Notes: generated by a model from the sequence alone, not told the origin. Counted from the stretch's first letter, positions 53,138 to 62,417 are shown. The stretch: DNA of 64,000 nucleotides from JAGOGN01 sp036652735 (GCA_036652735.1 JAVVVI010000004.1:1-64000); one strand, 5' to 3'. Numbers and translations: made by a program.

Positions 53138-54424
53138 ATGGTAAAAGCAGTTGTTGGAGCTAATTGGGGTGATGAAGGAAAAGGTAAGATTACAGATATG
53201 CTTGCAAAAGAGGCAGATATTATAATTCGTTTTCAAGGTGGTGCCAACGCAGGCCACACAATTGTCAATGATTATGGAAAATTTGCATTGCATACGTTAC
53301 CATCAGGAGTATTTTATGGTCATACCACCAGTGTAATTGGAAATGGTGTGGCATTAAATATACCGATTTTATTAAAAGAAATCCAATCCATTGTTGATCG
53401 GAAGGTACCTATGCCAAAAATTATGGTATCGGACCGTGCACAGATGGTAATGTCTTATCATATTGCATTTGATGCTTATGAAGAGGAGCGTTTGGGTGGA
53501 AAATCCTTCGGTTCCACAAAATCAGGGATAGCACCATTTTATTCAGATAAATTTGCCAAAATAGGATTTCAGGTAAGCGAGTTATTTAATGAAGAACGTC
53601 TGGAGGAAAAGGTAAATCGAATTTGTGAAATAAAAAATGTTATGCTGGAGCATTTTTACCATAAACCGCTATTGTGTCCGGAAGATTTAATGGAGGAACT
53701 AAGAGGTTACCGAACCATGATAGAACCATTTGTGGCGGATGTATCTTTGTTTTTACATGAAGCATTAAAAAATGGAAAAAATATTCTATTAGAAGGACAG
53801 CTTGGAACGCTAAAGGATCCGGATCATGGAATATATCCAATGGTTACTTCTTCTTCGACATTAGCTGCCTATGGAGCCATTGGGGCGGGTATTCCTCCTT
53901 ACGAAATCAGACAGATTATTACCGTATGTAAGGCTTATTCCAGTGCGGTAGGCGGTGGTGCCTTTGTAAGTGAACTCTTTGGTGAGGAAGCAGATGAGCT
54001 GCGCCGCAGAGGTGGAGATGGCGGTGAATATGGAGCGACTACCGGAAGACCAAGACGAATGGGGTGGTTTGATGTAGTAGCCTCAAAATATGGATGCAGA
54101 CTTCAGGGAACTACAGATGTTGCGTTTACGGTATTGGATGTTCTTGGCTACTTAAAAGAAATTCCGGTGTGTGTGGCATATGAGATCAATGGAGAGAGAA
54201 CAACTGATTTTCCAACAACGGCGAAACTGGAATGTGCAAAACCTATATTTGAAGTATTACCGGGATGGAACTGTGATATCAGAGGAATCAAGAATTATGA
54301 GGAACTTCCTAAAAATTGCAAAGACTATATTGAATTTATAGAAAAGAAAATAGAATACCCAATTACCATGGTGAGCAATGGACCGGGAAGAGAAGATATT
54401 ATATTGAGAACGTCCCATTTATAA
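53138..54424 (+). CDS. purA: Adenylosuccinate synthetase
   Basis: A 428-residue GTP-dependent enzyme for the first step from IMP to AMP. GANWGDEGKGKI is at the N-terminus, GGANAGHTIV follows, and the C-terminal half has TTGRPRRMGWFD and VSNGPGRED. A longer frame would add 17 residues, but AGGAGGA sits just before this ATG. purB is not nearby. A strong terminator follows. Confidence 0.96.
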   Translation: MVKAVVGANWGDEGKGKITDMLAKEADIIIRFQGGANAGHTIVNDYGKFALHTLPSGVFYGHTTSVIGNGVALNIPILLKEIQSIVDRKVPMPKIMVSDRAQMVMSYHIAFDAYEEERLGGKSFGSTKSGIAPFYSDKFAKIGFQVSELFNEERLEEKVNRICEIKNVMLEHFYHKPLLCPEDLMEELRGYRTMIEPFVADVSLFLHEALKNGKNILLEGQLGTLKDPDHGIYPMVTSSSTLAAYGAIGAGIPPYEIRQIITVCKAYSSAVGGGAFVSELFGEEADELRRRGGDGGEYGATTGRPRRMGWFDVVASKYGCRLQGTTDVAFTVLDVLGYLKEIPVCVAYEINGERTTDFPTTAKLECAKPIFEVLPGWNCDIRGIKNYEELPKNCKDYIEFIEKKIEYPITMVSNGPGREDIILRTSHL

Positions 54425-54438
54425 AGAATAACAAAAAA

Positions 54439-54476
54439 GATAAATAACTCGGTTTCCCGAATTATTTATCTTTTTT
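54439..54476. terminator. Bidirectional terminator after purA
   Basis: A 14-base-pair stem (GATAAATAACTCGG with its near-complement, loop TTTC) is followed by six T residues. The reverse side has an A-rich mirror, and its 3' half overlaps the stop codon of the convergent small gene, so it can end both transcripts. Confidence 0.92.
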
Positions 54477-54662
54477 AATTAACTTATAAATGAAGGTATA
54501 GATCCAAATCAGAACGGGGATAACAATGGTTGAGAAGATGGAAGCTTTGAACAGATTCATGGAATTTGGATTGCTGGTAATGGCAAGGACCAGTGTGGCA
54601 ACATAGAGACTGACTAGAAGTATAATACCTATAATTGCCATTACTTGTTTTGTTTTTTTCAT
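54462..54662 (-). CDS. Small two-segment membrane protein
   Basis: A 66-residue hypothetical protein. It has a basic start (MKKTKQV), two hydrophobic segments (about residues 8-28 and 38-58) and a Lys-rich end (YKLIKKDK). I do not recognise a family. A longer frame starts 24 bases upstream without a ribosome binding site; AAGGAAG suits this ATG. It has a plausible own promoter and is convergent with purA. Confidence 0.62.
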   Translation of the reverse strand: MKKTKQVMAIIGIILLVSLYVATLVLAITSNPNSMNLFKASIFSTIVIPVLIWIYTFIYKLIKKDK

Positions 54663-54697
54663 TCTTTGACACTTCCTTATATTCATTTTATTGTTTT

Positions 54698-54727
54698 AGT
54701 GTAACGTAAAACAGGTGTCTGCGTCAA
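54698..54727 (-). promoter_or_regulatory. Promoter of the small membrane protein gene
   Basis: On the minus strand TTGACG (54727-54722) and TACACT (54703-54698) are separated by 18 bases, about 36 bases before the start codon. Confidence 0.5.
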
Positions 54728-54783
54728 GTTTTATTCCGTAATTTCAAAATTCAAAAAGTACCTTAAAAAAAGGGAAATAAGCA

Positions 54784-54812
54784 TTGCATTTTCCGTGTCC
54801 TTTCGTTAGAAT
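54784..54812 (+). promoter_or_regulatory. Promoter of the O-acyltransferase operon
   Basis: TTGCAT (54784-54789) and TAGAAT (54807-54812) are 17 bases apart, leaving a leader of about 85 bases before the MBOAT gene. Confidence 0.6.
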
Positions 54813-54904
54813 AGAAGATGCATGTTTTGAGTGGAAATGAAACTTTTTAGTGGTTTCTGTCATCTATATATATGTAATGAAATTCAAGTAAAGGGAGACT
54901 AAAA

Positions 54905-56284
54905 ATGTTATTTTGCAGCATGAAATTTGTATTTGTTTTTATTCCTATTTTTTTCCTACTTTATTATCTTATGCCGGAGCGTTTTCGTAATGCGTTTCTC
55001 TTTGTAGGAAGTGTTTGTTTTTACGCATTTGGTGAGTGGAAGTATCTCCCATTGCTTTTAGTATCCCTGCTTATCAATTATTTTATTGCATTGCTGATTC
55101 ATGGTGCAAAGGGACCAGGAAGAAAAAAACTCTTATTGGTTCTATCCTTGATATACAACTTTGGAATGCTATTTGTGTTTAAGTATCTGCCATTTCTTGC
55201 AGGAGAATTGGGAATTCCATTTGAGACATTCTGGGCACTTCCGCTTGGAATCAGTTTTTATACCTTTCAGATTGTATCCTATGTGCTGGATGTATACTGG
55301 GAAAGAATTCGGGCAGAAAAAAGTGTGATTTATTTGGGAACCTATCTGTGCATGTTCCCGCAGCTGATTGCAGGACCAATTGTTATTTATTCAGATATTC
55401 GGGAACAAATCGACAATCGTAAGTACAGCCTGCGTAATATTGAAGATGGTTTAAAGACATTTGTAATTGGACTTGCATATAAAATGCTAATTGCCAATGT
55501 GCTGGGAAGCTTATGGAACCAATTGGGCGTGACTGGATATGAGAGTATCTCGACGCCAATTGCCTGGCTTGGAATGTTTGCTTATACATTTCAAATTTAT
55601 TTTGATTTTAATGGTTATTCTCTTATGGCAATTGGACTTGGAAAAATGCTGGGATTTGATATCCCACGCAACTTTGACCACCCATATACGTCTAAAAGTA
55701 TAACAGAGTTCTGGCGCAGGTGGCACATTACTTTAGGAAGCTGGTTCCGTGAGTATGTCTATATTCCACTTGGCGGAAGCCGAAAAGGAAAAGCAAGACT
55801 TATATTCAACCTTTTTATTGTATGGACATTAACCGGAATCTGGCATGGAGCCGGATGGAATTTTGTGATTTGGGGGCTATTGTTATTTGCATTAATTGCA
55901 ATTGAGAAGCTTGGATTTATGAAGATTCTTGAGCGGTTCAAACCAATATCAGTGGTGTATATGTTATTGATTGTTCCCATGAGCTGGATGGTATTCGCAA
56001 TTGATAATATTAAGAATCTGGGAATTTATTTTGGAAGACTATTTCCATTCCTGTCAGCAACCACATCGGAATTTGTCAATAATCATGATGTAATCACGGC
56101 ACTTACAAAATATGGTTTGTTTTTTGTGGCAGCGATAATTTTTTCTTCAAAATTACCGGAGCAGTTATATAATAAAAACAAGAACAGACTGTGGATGGTT
56201 CTTTTATTACTGATCATCTTCTGGGTATGCGTATGGCAGATGATGACAGCGGTAAATAATCCGTTTTTATATTTTAGATTTTAG
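54905..56284 (+). CDS. MBOAT-family O-acyltransferase, AlgI-like
   Basis: A 459-residue membrane enzyme with about 10 to 12 segments. AlgI-type marks are GISFYTFQIVSYVLDVYW, PQLIAGPIV, FWRRWHITLGSWFREYVYIPLGGSRKG and the catalytic His in LTGIWHGAGWNFVIWG. It would pass acetyl groups across the membrane for modification of an extracellular polysaccharide. The SGNH protein directly downstream is the expected extracellular partner. The polymer is unknown; no polysaccharide genes lie nearby. Confidence 0.92.
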   Translation: MLFCSMKFVFVFIPIFFLLYYLMPERFRNAFLFVGSVCFYAFGEWKYLPLLLVSLLINYFIALLIHGAKGPGRKKLLLVLSLIYNFGMLFVFKYLPFLAGELGIPFETFWALPLGISFYTFQIVSYVLDVYWERIRAEKSVIYLGTYLCMFPQLIAGPIVIYSDIREQIDNRKYSLRNIEDGLKTFVIGLAYKMLIANVLGSLWNQLGVTGYESISTPIAWLGMFAYTFQIYFDFNGYSLMAIGLGKMLGFDIPRNFDHPYTSKSITEFWRRWHITLGSWFREYVYIPLGGSRKGKARLIFNLFIVWTLTGIWHGAGWNFVIWGLLLFALIAIEKLGFMKILERFKPISVVYMLLIVPMSWMVFAIDNIKNLGIYFGRLFPFLSATTSEFVNNHDVITALTKYGLFFVAAIIFSSKLPEQLYNKNKNRLWMVLLLLIIFWVCVWQMMTAVNNPFLYFRF

Positions 56285-56316
56285 ACGCTATACAGTGCAA
56301 TAGAGGAGAGATAAAA

Positions 56317-57225
56317 GTGAAAAGAAAATCAAGAAAATCCTACCCGTTTTTAGTGTTGGTGCTTGTTACATCATTGGGATTTGGTGCCTTTCAATTAGTG
56401 GAGAAAATCCAGGATCAGGTGAAGGAGTATACGGCTGAGGGTAGGGATGAAAATAAAAAACCGGCAATAAAAAAAGACACAGATTTAATGGAAGATGAAA
56501 CGGAATCCAATTCCGTGCAGGATGAAACAATAGAGAAGCCTTCGGTGGATACATCAAAAACCAATCCAACAGATGAGAAACAGGAGGAAAAGCAGGAAGA
56601 AAGCCAGGAAGAAAACCTGGAATTTGAAACAGTACCCATGGAGTATTTAGAAGAAGGAACACTGTTTATTGGAGATTCCAGAACATCTACACTGTATGAA
56701 TATGCAGGCTGGGATAAAACAGACTTTTATGTGGAATACGGATTGACTATTTGGACCGCCATGGAAGATGAAATCGTGAAGCAAAAAGGAAGCGGAAGAA
56801 AGATATCCGTGCGTCAGGGACTGTCAGAGACTCAGTATGACAAGATTTATATTATGCTTGGAATCAATGAGCTTGGAAGAGGTACACCATCAAGCTATCA
56901 GGAGCAGTTCCGAGATGTTGTAAATGAAATCAGAAAGTTACAGCCCAATGCAATTATATTTATTCAAAGTATTATGCATGTCACAGATGGAAAAGATAAA
57001 CAGGGAAGTTATATAAATAATAGTGAAATCAACAAAAGAAATAAAAAGCTAAAAAAACTTGCCAGTCAAAAAGAAAATGTGTATTATATTGATGAAAATG
57101 AAGTCTTTGATAAGCCGGGTACTCATAAATTAAACCCGAAATATACAACAGATGGTGTGCACATTAAGGCGCAGTACATTGATATATGGAGAGACTTTAT
57201 TCTGGAACATGGAATAATCAAATAA
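56317..57225 (+). CDS. Membrane-anchored SGNH-hydrolase-fold protein
   Basis: A 302-residue protein: an N-terminal membrane anchor (about residues 10-27), a Lys/Glu-rich extracellular linker (about 30-105), then an SGNH domain with the serine block LFIGDSRTS (Ser121), the Gly-x-Asn block LGINELG and the Asp-x2-His block TDGVHIK. With the upstream AlgI-like protein it probably forms a two-part O-acetylation system, the SGNH domain making the final transfer. The start is GTG, with GAGGAGAG upstream. A terminator follows. Confidence 0.87.
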   Translation: MKRKSRKSYPFLVLVLVTSLGFGAFQLVEKIQDQVKEYTAEGRDENKKPAIKKDTDLMEDETESNSVQDETIEKPSVDTSKTNPTDEKQEEKQEESQEENLEFETVPMEYLEEGTLFIGDSRTSTLYEYAGWDKTDFYVEYGLTIWTAMEDEIVKQKGSGRKISVRQGLSETQYDKIYIMLGINELGRGTPSSYQEQFRDVVNEIRKLQPNAIIFIQSIMHVTDGKDKQGSYINNSEINKRNKKLKKLASQKENVYYIDENEVFDKPGTHKLNPKYTTDGVHIKAQYIDIWRDFILEHGIIK

Positions 57226-57243
57226 ATTATAACAAGTAGAATG

Positions 57244-57287
57244 AAAAGACCGTTTATGGAGATACTTTCCATAGAGGGTCTTTTTTG
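57244..57287 (+). terminator. Terminator after SGNH gene
   Basis: AAAAGACC with TTATGGA pairs imperfectly with TCCATAGAGGGTCTTTT around an 8-10-base loop and is followed by T residues, 18 bases after the stop codon. Confidence 0.85.
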
Positions 57288-57573
57288 TCACACAGAGAAA
57301 CAAAATAGGGAGGAAAGTAGGAAGATTATTAGGAGTAACAAATGTAACAAAAATAAAACAACATTATACAAATAGTAACAAATAGATTGATTTAGTAACG
57401 AAATAATGTTAAATAATTAACAAAGAAATAGGATTTAGATACAATATAGACAATAAAAACAAAAAAATATTTAAAAATATAAGAATTAATCACAAAAAAT
57501 GAAAGGTGACAAATAAAAAACAATAGTAACATTTATCACATGGTTGTTACATGTTCATCTTTAAGGAAAACTG
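57288..57573. repeat. AT-rich leader region with repeated GTAACA motifs
   Basis: No gene lies in 57226-57663. The segment is extremely A-rich and carries at least six GTAAC[AG] hexamers: 57335, 57344, 57375, 57395, 57526 and an inverted copy at 57545-57550. AGTAACAAAT occurs twice exactly (57334 and 57374), and a near copy starts at 57394, spacings of 40 and 20 bases, that is on one helix face. GTAACA at 57526 and TGTTAC at 57545 form an inverted pair. It looks like a regulator-binding region for the agmatine operon, but the regulator is unknown. Confidence 0.5.
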
Positions 57574-57602
57574 TAGACAAGAAAGTGGAAATTCGTTAAA
57601 AT
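57574..57602 (+). promoter_or_regulatory. Promoter of the agmatine operon
   Basis: TAGACA (57574-57579) and TAAAAT (57597-57602) are 17 bases apart, about 60 bases before aguA and directly after the repeated GTAACA sites. Confidence 0.68.
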
Positions 57603-57663
57603 AGAGCTACACAGAAACTTGTGGACAAACAACAATTTATAAAATTCAAGGAGGTATTTTGCA

Positions 57664-58758
57664 ATGGCAAAAAGAATTATTGGAACAACACCAAGACAGG
57701 ACGGTTTTAGAATGCCGGGAGAATTTGAGCCACAGAAAAGAATTTTTATGATATGGCCGGAGAGACCGGATAACTGGAGAAATGGTGCAAAACCTGCGCA
57801 GGAAGCTTATGCAAATGTTGCAAAAGCAATTGCACAGTTTGAACCGATTACCATGTGTGTTTCAAAGGCACAGTATGCAAATTGTCGTGCTTCTCTGCCT
57901 GAGAATATCAGAGTAGTAGAAATTTCCAATGATGATGCATGGATTCGTGATTGCGGACCTACTTTTGTAATTAATGACAAAGGTGATATCCGTGGAGTTG
58001 ACTGGACCTTTAATGCATGGGGCGGTTTAGTGGACGGATTATACTTCCCTTGGGATTCAGATGATCAGCTTGCACAGAAAGTCTGTGAATTTGAAGATAT
58101 TGATTCCTATCGTACGGATTATGTCTGCGAAGGTGGTTCCATTCATGTAGATGGAGAAGGAACCTTAATTACAACAGAGATGTGCCTTTTAAGTGAAGGA
58201 CGTAACCCTGGTATGACCAAAGAAGAAATCGAAAATACGTTAAGTGAATATCTTAATCTTGACAAAATCATCTGGATAAAAGATGGTATTGATCCGGAAG
58301 AAACCAATGGACATATTGACGACGTTGCCTGCTTTGTTAAACCGGGTGAGGCTGCATGTATATGGACAGAAGATAAAGAAAATCCATTTTATGCAGAAGC
58401 ACAGGCAGCTTATAAGACTTTAAGTGAGGCTACGGATGCAAAAGGAAGAAAATTAAAAGTTCATAAATTATGCCTTACAAAAGAACCGGTTCTTTTATCC
58501 GGCGCAAAATATATTGATGCAGTAGAGGGAACTCTGCCTCGTGAAGATGGTGAAATTTGTATTGCTTCTTATATGAACTTCCTAATTGTAAATGGTGGGG
58601 TTATTGTACCACAGTATGATGATGCAAATGATGCATTGGCATTAGAACAGGTTCAGGCAATGTTCCCGGATCGAAAAATAGTAGGAGTATCAACAAAAGA
58701 AGTTGTATTTGGTGGTGGTAATATTCATTGTATTACCCAGCAACAGCCAAAAGCTTAA
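57664..58758 (+). CDS. aguA: Agmatine deiminase
   Basis: A 364-residue guanidino-modifying enzyme turning agmatine into N-carbamoylputrescine and ammonia. DGFRMPGEFEPQKRIFMIWPERPDNWR at the start, the DDAWIRDCGP segment, the NGHIDDVACFV loop with catalytic His, and Cys356 in GGGNIHCITQQQP are diagnostic. Length equals that of the enterococcal enzyme. AAGGAGG precedes the ATG. First gene of the agmatine cluster. Confidence 0.97.
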   Translation: MAKRIIGTTPRQDGFRMPGEFEPQKRIFMIWPERPDNWRNGAKPAQEAYANVAKAIAQFEPITMCVSKAQYANCRASLPENIRVVEISNDDAWIRDCGPTFVINDKGDIRGVDWTFNAWGGLVDGLYFPWDSDDQLAQKVCEFEDIDSYRTDYVCEGGSIHVDGEGTLITTEMCLLSEGRNPGMTKEEIENTLSEYLNLDKIIWIKDGIDPEETNGHIDDVACFVKPGEAACIWTEDKENPFYAEAQAAYKTLSEATDAKGRKLKVHKLCLTKEPVLLSGAKYIDAVEGTLPREDGEICIASYMNFLIVNGGVIVPQYDDANDALALEQVQAMFPDRKIVGVSTKEVVFGGGNIHCITQQQPKA

Positions 58759-58798
58759 TAATTCTTAGCCCGTGAGGCAGATTGGAGAGATTATTTAT

Positions 58799-60157
58799 AT
58801 GGGAAGTGGAAAGAAGAAATTCCGTTTATTTGACGCGATTCTATCAGTAATATGTGTCATCTTTGTAGCAGAGGCAGCGGCGCCTGTTGCGGCAATCGGA
58901 AATTCACAATATTTTTGGTGGATTTTCATGATGATCACATTCTTAGTACCTTATGGACTGATATCGTCAGAATTGGGAACAACATTTACTGGTGACGGAG
59001 GTCTTTATGACTGGGTCAAAAAAGCATTTGGAAGAAAGTGGGGAACCAGGGTTGCTTGGTATTATTGGATTAATTTCCCACTGTGGATGGCTTCACTTGC
59101 AGTAATGTTTCCAGAAGTAATTGGAATGCTGACCGGAAAAGAACTTGGAACAATTCCATCAATTATAATCGAATTGGTTTTTATATGGATTATAGTTGCA
59201 ATCAGCTTTTTTCCTGTGTGTGACAGTGTTTGGATACTAAACGGTTCTGCAATTATTAAGGTAGCATTGGCATTAATTGTTGGTGTGTTGGGTGTATACG
59301 TGGCAATTACCCAAGGAGTTGCAAATCCGGTTACAGTAAAATCATTACTCCCTACATTGGATGCAAACAGTTTATCCTTTATCTCTGTTATTATATTTAA
59401 TTTTTTAGGATTTGAGGTTATCTGTACCTTTGCAAAGGATATGGAGAACCCAAAGAAACAAATACCCCAGGCAATTATTGCAGGTGGTCTTGTGATTGCA
59501 TTTATTTATATCTTTACGGCATTTGGCATTGGAGTTGCAATTCCAACCAGCGAAATTAGTACCAGCTCTGGATTAATTGATTCCGTTCAGTTATTATTAG
59601 GCCAGCCAAGCGGATGGTTTATTACCCTGGTTGCAATTTTGTTTTTAGCAACTTTGTTTGGAAATATGGTATCCTGGTCCCTGGGAGTAAATTCAGTTGC
59701 ACAATACGCAGCAGATGATGGCACAATGCCCAGTGTGTTCTCAAAAAAAGGCGGAAAGAATCAGATGCCGGTTGGTGCAGCAGTTATGAATGGTATTGTA
59801 GCGTCTATTGTAGTGATTATTGCGCCATTTATACCAAATCAGGATCTGTTCTGGTGCTTCTTTGCACTGAACCTTGTTATGTTCCTGTTATCTTACCTGC
59901 CAATGTTCCCGGCTTTCCTAAAATTAAGAAAGACAGATGCAACGGAACGTGTGTTTAAAGTACCGGGCAGCCATGCAATGAACGTGATTACGGCAGCATT
60001 GCCAATGGTGATTCTGGCAATTTCCATATTTTTCATTGCAGTTCCAACCAGCTTTGATCAGGAAACGCTGGCATCTGTTTTACCAATTACCATTGGAACC
60101 ATTCTCTTTATTGCCATTGGTGAAATTATTATCTTAATAAAGGGAAAGCATAAGTAG
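58799..60157 (+). CDS. aguD: Agmatine/putrescine antiporter, APC family
   Basis: A 452-residue transporter with 12 membrane segments, beginning FRLFDAILSVICVIFVAEAAAPVAAIGNSQYFWW and containing GDGGLYDWVKKAFG. The match to amino acid/polyamine antiporters together with the flanking aguA and ptcA makes agmatine-putrescine exchange the likely job. An upstream frame start is ignored because GGAGAG fits this ATG. Specificity is inferred from context. Confidence 0.88.
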   Translation: MGSGKKKFRLFDAILSVICVIFVAEAAAPVAAIGNSQYFWWIFMMITFLVPYGLISSELGTTFTGDGGLYDWVKKAFGRKWGTRVAWYYWINFPLWMASLAVMFPEVIGMLTGKELGTIPSIIIELVFIWIIVAISFFPVCDSVWILNGSAIIKVALALIVGVLGVYVAITQGVANPVTVKSLLPTLDANSLSFISVIIFNFLGFEVICTFAKDMENPKKQIPQAIIAGGLVIAFIYIFTAFGIGVAIPTSEISTSSGLIDSVQLLLGQPSGWFITLVAILFLATLFGNMVSWSLGVNSVAQYAADDGTMPSVFSKKGGKNQMPVGAAVMNGIVASIVVIIAPFIPNQDLFWCFFALNLVMFLLSYLPMFPAFLKLRKTDATERVFKVPGSHAMNVITAALPMVILAISIFFIAVPTSFDQETLASVLPITIGTILFIAIGEIIILIKGKHK

Positions 60158-60199
60158 AAATAATAAATAAAATATGTTAGTATGAAACCAGTGAATTGT

Positions 60200-60230
60200 C
60201 TGCCTCCTCACAGGAAATGCGGGGAGGCAG
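60200..60230 (+). other. Intercistronic hairpin between aguD and ptcA
   Basis: An eight-base-pair GC-rich stem (CTGCCTCC with GGAGGCAG, 15-base loop) with no T run lies in the 115-base spacer. It is more likely an RNA processing or stability element than a terminator. Confidence 0.55.
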
Positions 60231-60272
60231 TGTATTCTATAAAAAAAATGATCCCTTAGGAGGAAAACAAAA

Positions 60273-61295
60273 ATGACACAATTAAGACATTTTCTTGACA
60301 CCAACGATTTTACAAAGGAAGAGATTCTGGATATTGCGGACCTATCTTTAACCATTAAAAGATGCATTAAATCCGGTTATTATCCACCACTGATGAAAAA
60401 CAAAACCCTTGGAATGATTTTTCAGCAGTCTTCTACCCGTACCCGTGTATCCTTTGAAACAGCAATGACACAGTTGGGTGGACATGCACAGTACTTAGGC
60501 CCTGGAATGATTCAGCTTGGTGGACATGAGACGATTGAAGATACAGGAAGGGTATTATCCCAGTTAGTAGATATTGTTATGGCTCGTGTAGTGGAACATG
60601 ATACCGTTGTAAGACTTGCCAGCTCTTCTACAATTCCGGTATTAAATGCAATGTCGGATTACAACCATCCAACACAGGAAATTGGTGATTTATGTACCAT
60701 TCTTGAAAACCTTCCAAAGGGAAAGAAATTAGAAGAGACAAAAGTTGTATTCGTAGGAGATGGAACACAGGTATGTGCTTCTCTTGGATTCCTCACCACT
60801 AAACTTGGAATGCACTTTGTTCATTACGGACCAAAAGCGCATCAGTTAAATGAAGAACATAAAGCAATTATGGAAGCAAATTGCAAGATTTCAGGAGGAA
60901 CCTGGGAAGTTACGGATAACAGAGAATCTGTAAAGGGTGCTGATTTCATTTACACAGACGTATGGTATGGTTTATACGAAAGTGAAATGCCAAAAGAAGA
61001 AAGAGTACGTGTCTTTGGAGAATTCCAGTGTAACCGTGAATTAATGCAATTAGGCGCGCTTGGATGTAAATTCATGCATTGTCTGCCTGCAACCCGTGGC
61101 GAAGATGTTACAGATGAAGTATTAGACAGTGAAATATCGGTTGCATTTGAAGAAGCAGGAAACCGTTTGACAGCTATGAGAGGACTTTTGGTTTACTTTA
61201 CAAGATATCAGAAAGACTCCACTGAAATTCAGAAAGCAGCAGCAAAAGAAGAATTAGATACATTTATGGAAGAACGATTAGCATATTTAGATTAA
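60273..61295 (+). CDS. ptcA: Putrescine carbamoyltransferase
   Basis: A 340-residue carbamoyltransferase that phosphorolyses N-carbamoylputrescine to putrescine and carbamoyl phosphate. The carbamoyl phosphate motif SSTRTRVSFE, the LGPGMIQLGGHETIEDT segment, the YNHPTQE motif and HCLPATRGEDVTDEV agree with enterococcal PtcA rather than ornithine transcarbamoylase, and the extra C-terminal helix (about 320-340) is present. Position between aguD and arcC confirms the role. Confidence 0.95.
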   Translation: MTQLRHFLDTNDFTKEEILDIADLSLTIKRCIKSGYYPPLMKNKTLGMIFQQSSTRTRVSFETAMTQLGGHAQYLGPGMIQLGGHETIEDTGRVLSQLVDIVMARVVEHDTVVRLASSSTIPVLNAMSDYNHPTQEIGDLCTILENLPKGKKLEETKVVFVGDGTQVCASLGFLTTKLGMHFVHYGPKAHQLNEEHKAIMEANCKISGGTWEVTDNRESVKGADFIYTDVWYGLYESEMPKEERVRVFGEFQCNRELMQLGALGCKFMHCLPATRGEDVTDEVLDSEISVAFEEAGNRLTAMRGLLVYFTRYQKDSTEIQKAAAKEELDTFMEERLAYLD

Positions 61296-61314
61296 GTTAA
61301 GTAGGAGAAATAGT

Positions 61315-62256
61315 ATGGCAAGAGTAGTAATCGCTTTAGGTGGAAATGCACTTGGAAAAACACCAAAAGAACAGATGGAGATGATTCATAATGCAACCCC
61401 TTCCCTGGTTGGTTTAATTGAACAGGGACATGAAATCATCATTAGTCATGGAAATGGACCTCAGGTTGGAATGATTAACCTGGCATTTGATGTGGCAAGT
61501 CAGCACAATGACAAAATTGCAAAATTTGAACTTCCGGAATGTACGGCAATGAGTCAGGGATATATTGGATATCATTTACAACAGGGGCTTTTAAGAGAAT
61601 TAAGACTTCATCATATGCCTTGGCACGCAGCAACCATTGTAACCCAGGTAGAGGTGGACCCAAGGGATCCTGCATTTGAAAATCCGACAAAGCCAATTGG
61701 TGATTTTTATACCAAAGAGCAGGCGGATGCCATTGCGGCAGATGATTCTTCAATTCGTTTTAAAGAGGATTCCGGCAGAGGTTACCGAAGAGTGGTAGCA
61801 TCTCCAAAGCCAATTAATATTGTGGAGAGAGATTCAATTGTAGAATTATTAAACCAGGAATTTATTGTCATTGCTTCCGGCGGTGGCGGAATACCGGTTT
61901 ACAAGAATACAGAGGGAGATTATGTTGGAATACCTGCAGTAATAGACAAGGATTTTGCAACAGCAAAACTTGCAGAACTGGTAGAAGCAGATTATCTCTT
62001 TATTCTAACCGCAGTAGATCAGGTTGCCATTAATTTTGGAACACCGGATCAAAAGAATCTGTCAGAAATGACCATTGAAGAAGCATATCAATACATTGAA
62101 CAAGGACAGTTTGCACCGGGAAGTATGCTTCCGAAAGTTCAGGCTGCTCTTAGTTTTGCAGAGAGTAAAAAAGGCCGTAAAGCAGTGATTGGTTCATTGG
62201 AAAAAGCACTTGAAGCAATGAATGGAACCAGTGGAACGGCGATTTCAATGGAATAG
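61315..62256 (+). CDS. arcC: Carbamate kinase
   Basis: A 313-residue amino acid kinase fold enzyme making ATP from carbamoyl phosphate. RVVIALGGNALGKTP at the start, SHGNGPQVG, GGGGIPVY and DKDFATAKLAE are typical. Here it serves the agmatine pathway (an aguC role) rather than arginine deiminase, as no arcA is present. A terminator follows. Confidence 0.96.
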   Translation: MARVVIALGGNALGKTPKEQMEMIHNATPSLVGLIEQGHEIIISHGNGPQVGMINLAFDVASQHNDKIAKFELPECTAMSQGYIGYHLQQGLLRELRLHHMPWHAATIVTQVEVDPRDPAFENPTKPIGDFYTKEQADAIAADDSSIRFKEDSGRGYRRVVASPKPINIVERDSIVELLNQEFIVIASGGGGIPVYKNTEGDYVGIPAVIDKDFATAKLAELVEADYLFILTAVDQVAINFGTPDQKNLSEMTIEEAYQYIEQGQFAPGSMLPKVQAALSFAESKKGRKAVIGSLEKALEAMNGTSGTAISME

Positions 62257-62280
62257 ATTTCGTCCATAAAGTTTCAATTA

Positions 62281-62336
62281 TAAAAGGTCTGTTTCGTGAT
62301 TTGAAAATGATAATCACAGAAACAGATCTTTTTTTA
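62281..62336 (+). terminator. Terminator after arcC
   Basis: A stem of about 18 base pairs (62283-62301 with 62312-62331, one bulge) ends in a run of seven T residues. It closes the agmatine operon and lies across the spurious upstream start of the following regulator. Confidence 0.9.
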
Positions 62337-62417
62337 GTGAAATTTTTATCAGAATGTGTTAAATTATATAGGAGGGATAGTAGGAAGGGTATACAGAAGA
62401 GAAAGGGAAGTGAAAAT

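Noticed and set aside
57226..57663. CRISPR-like array in the repeat-bearing leader
   Set aside because: The repeated units are only 6-10 bases, unevenly spaced, and there are no cas genes; they look like protein-binding sites.
62301..62417. N-terminal extension of the RpiR regulator
   Set aside because: The upstream start codons lie within the arcC terminator hairpin, and family members start near the TTG at 62418.
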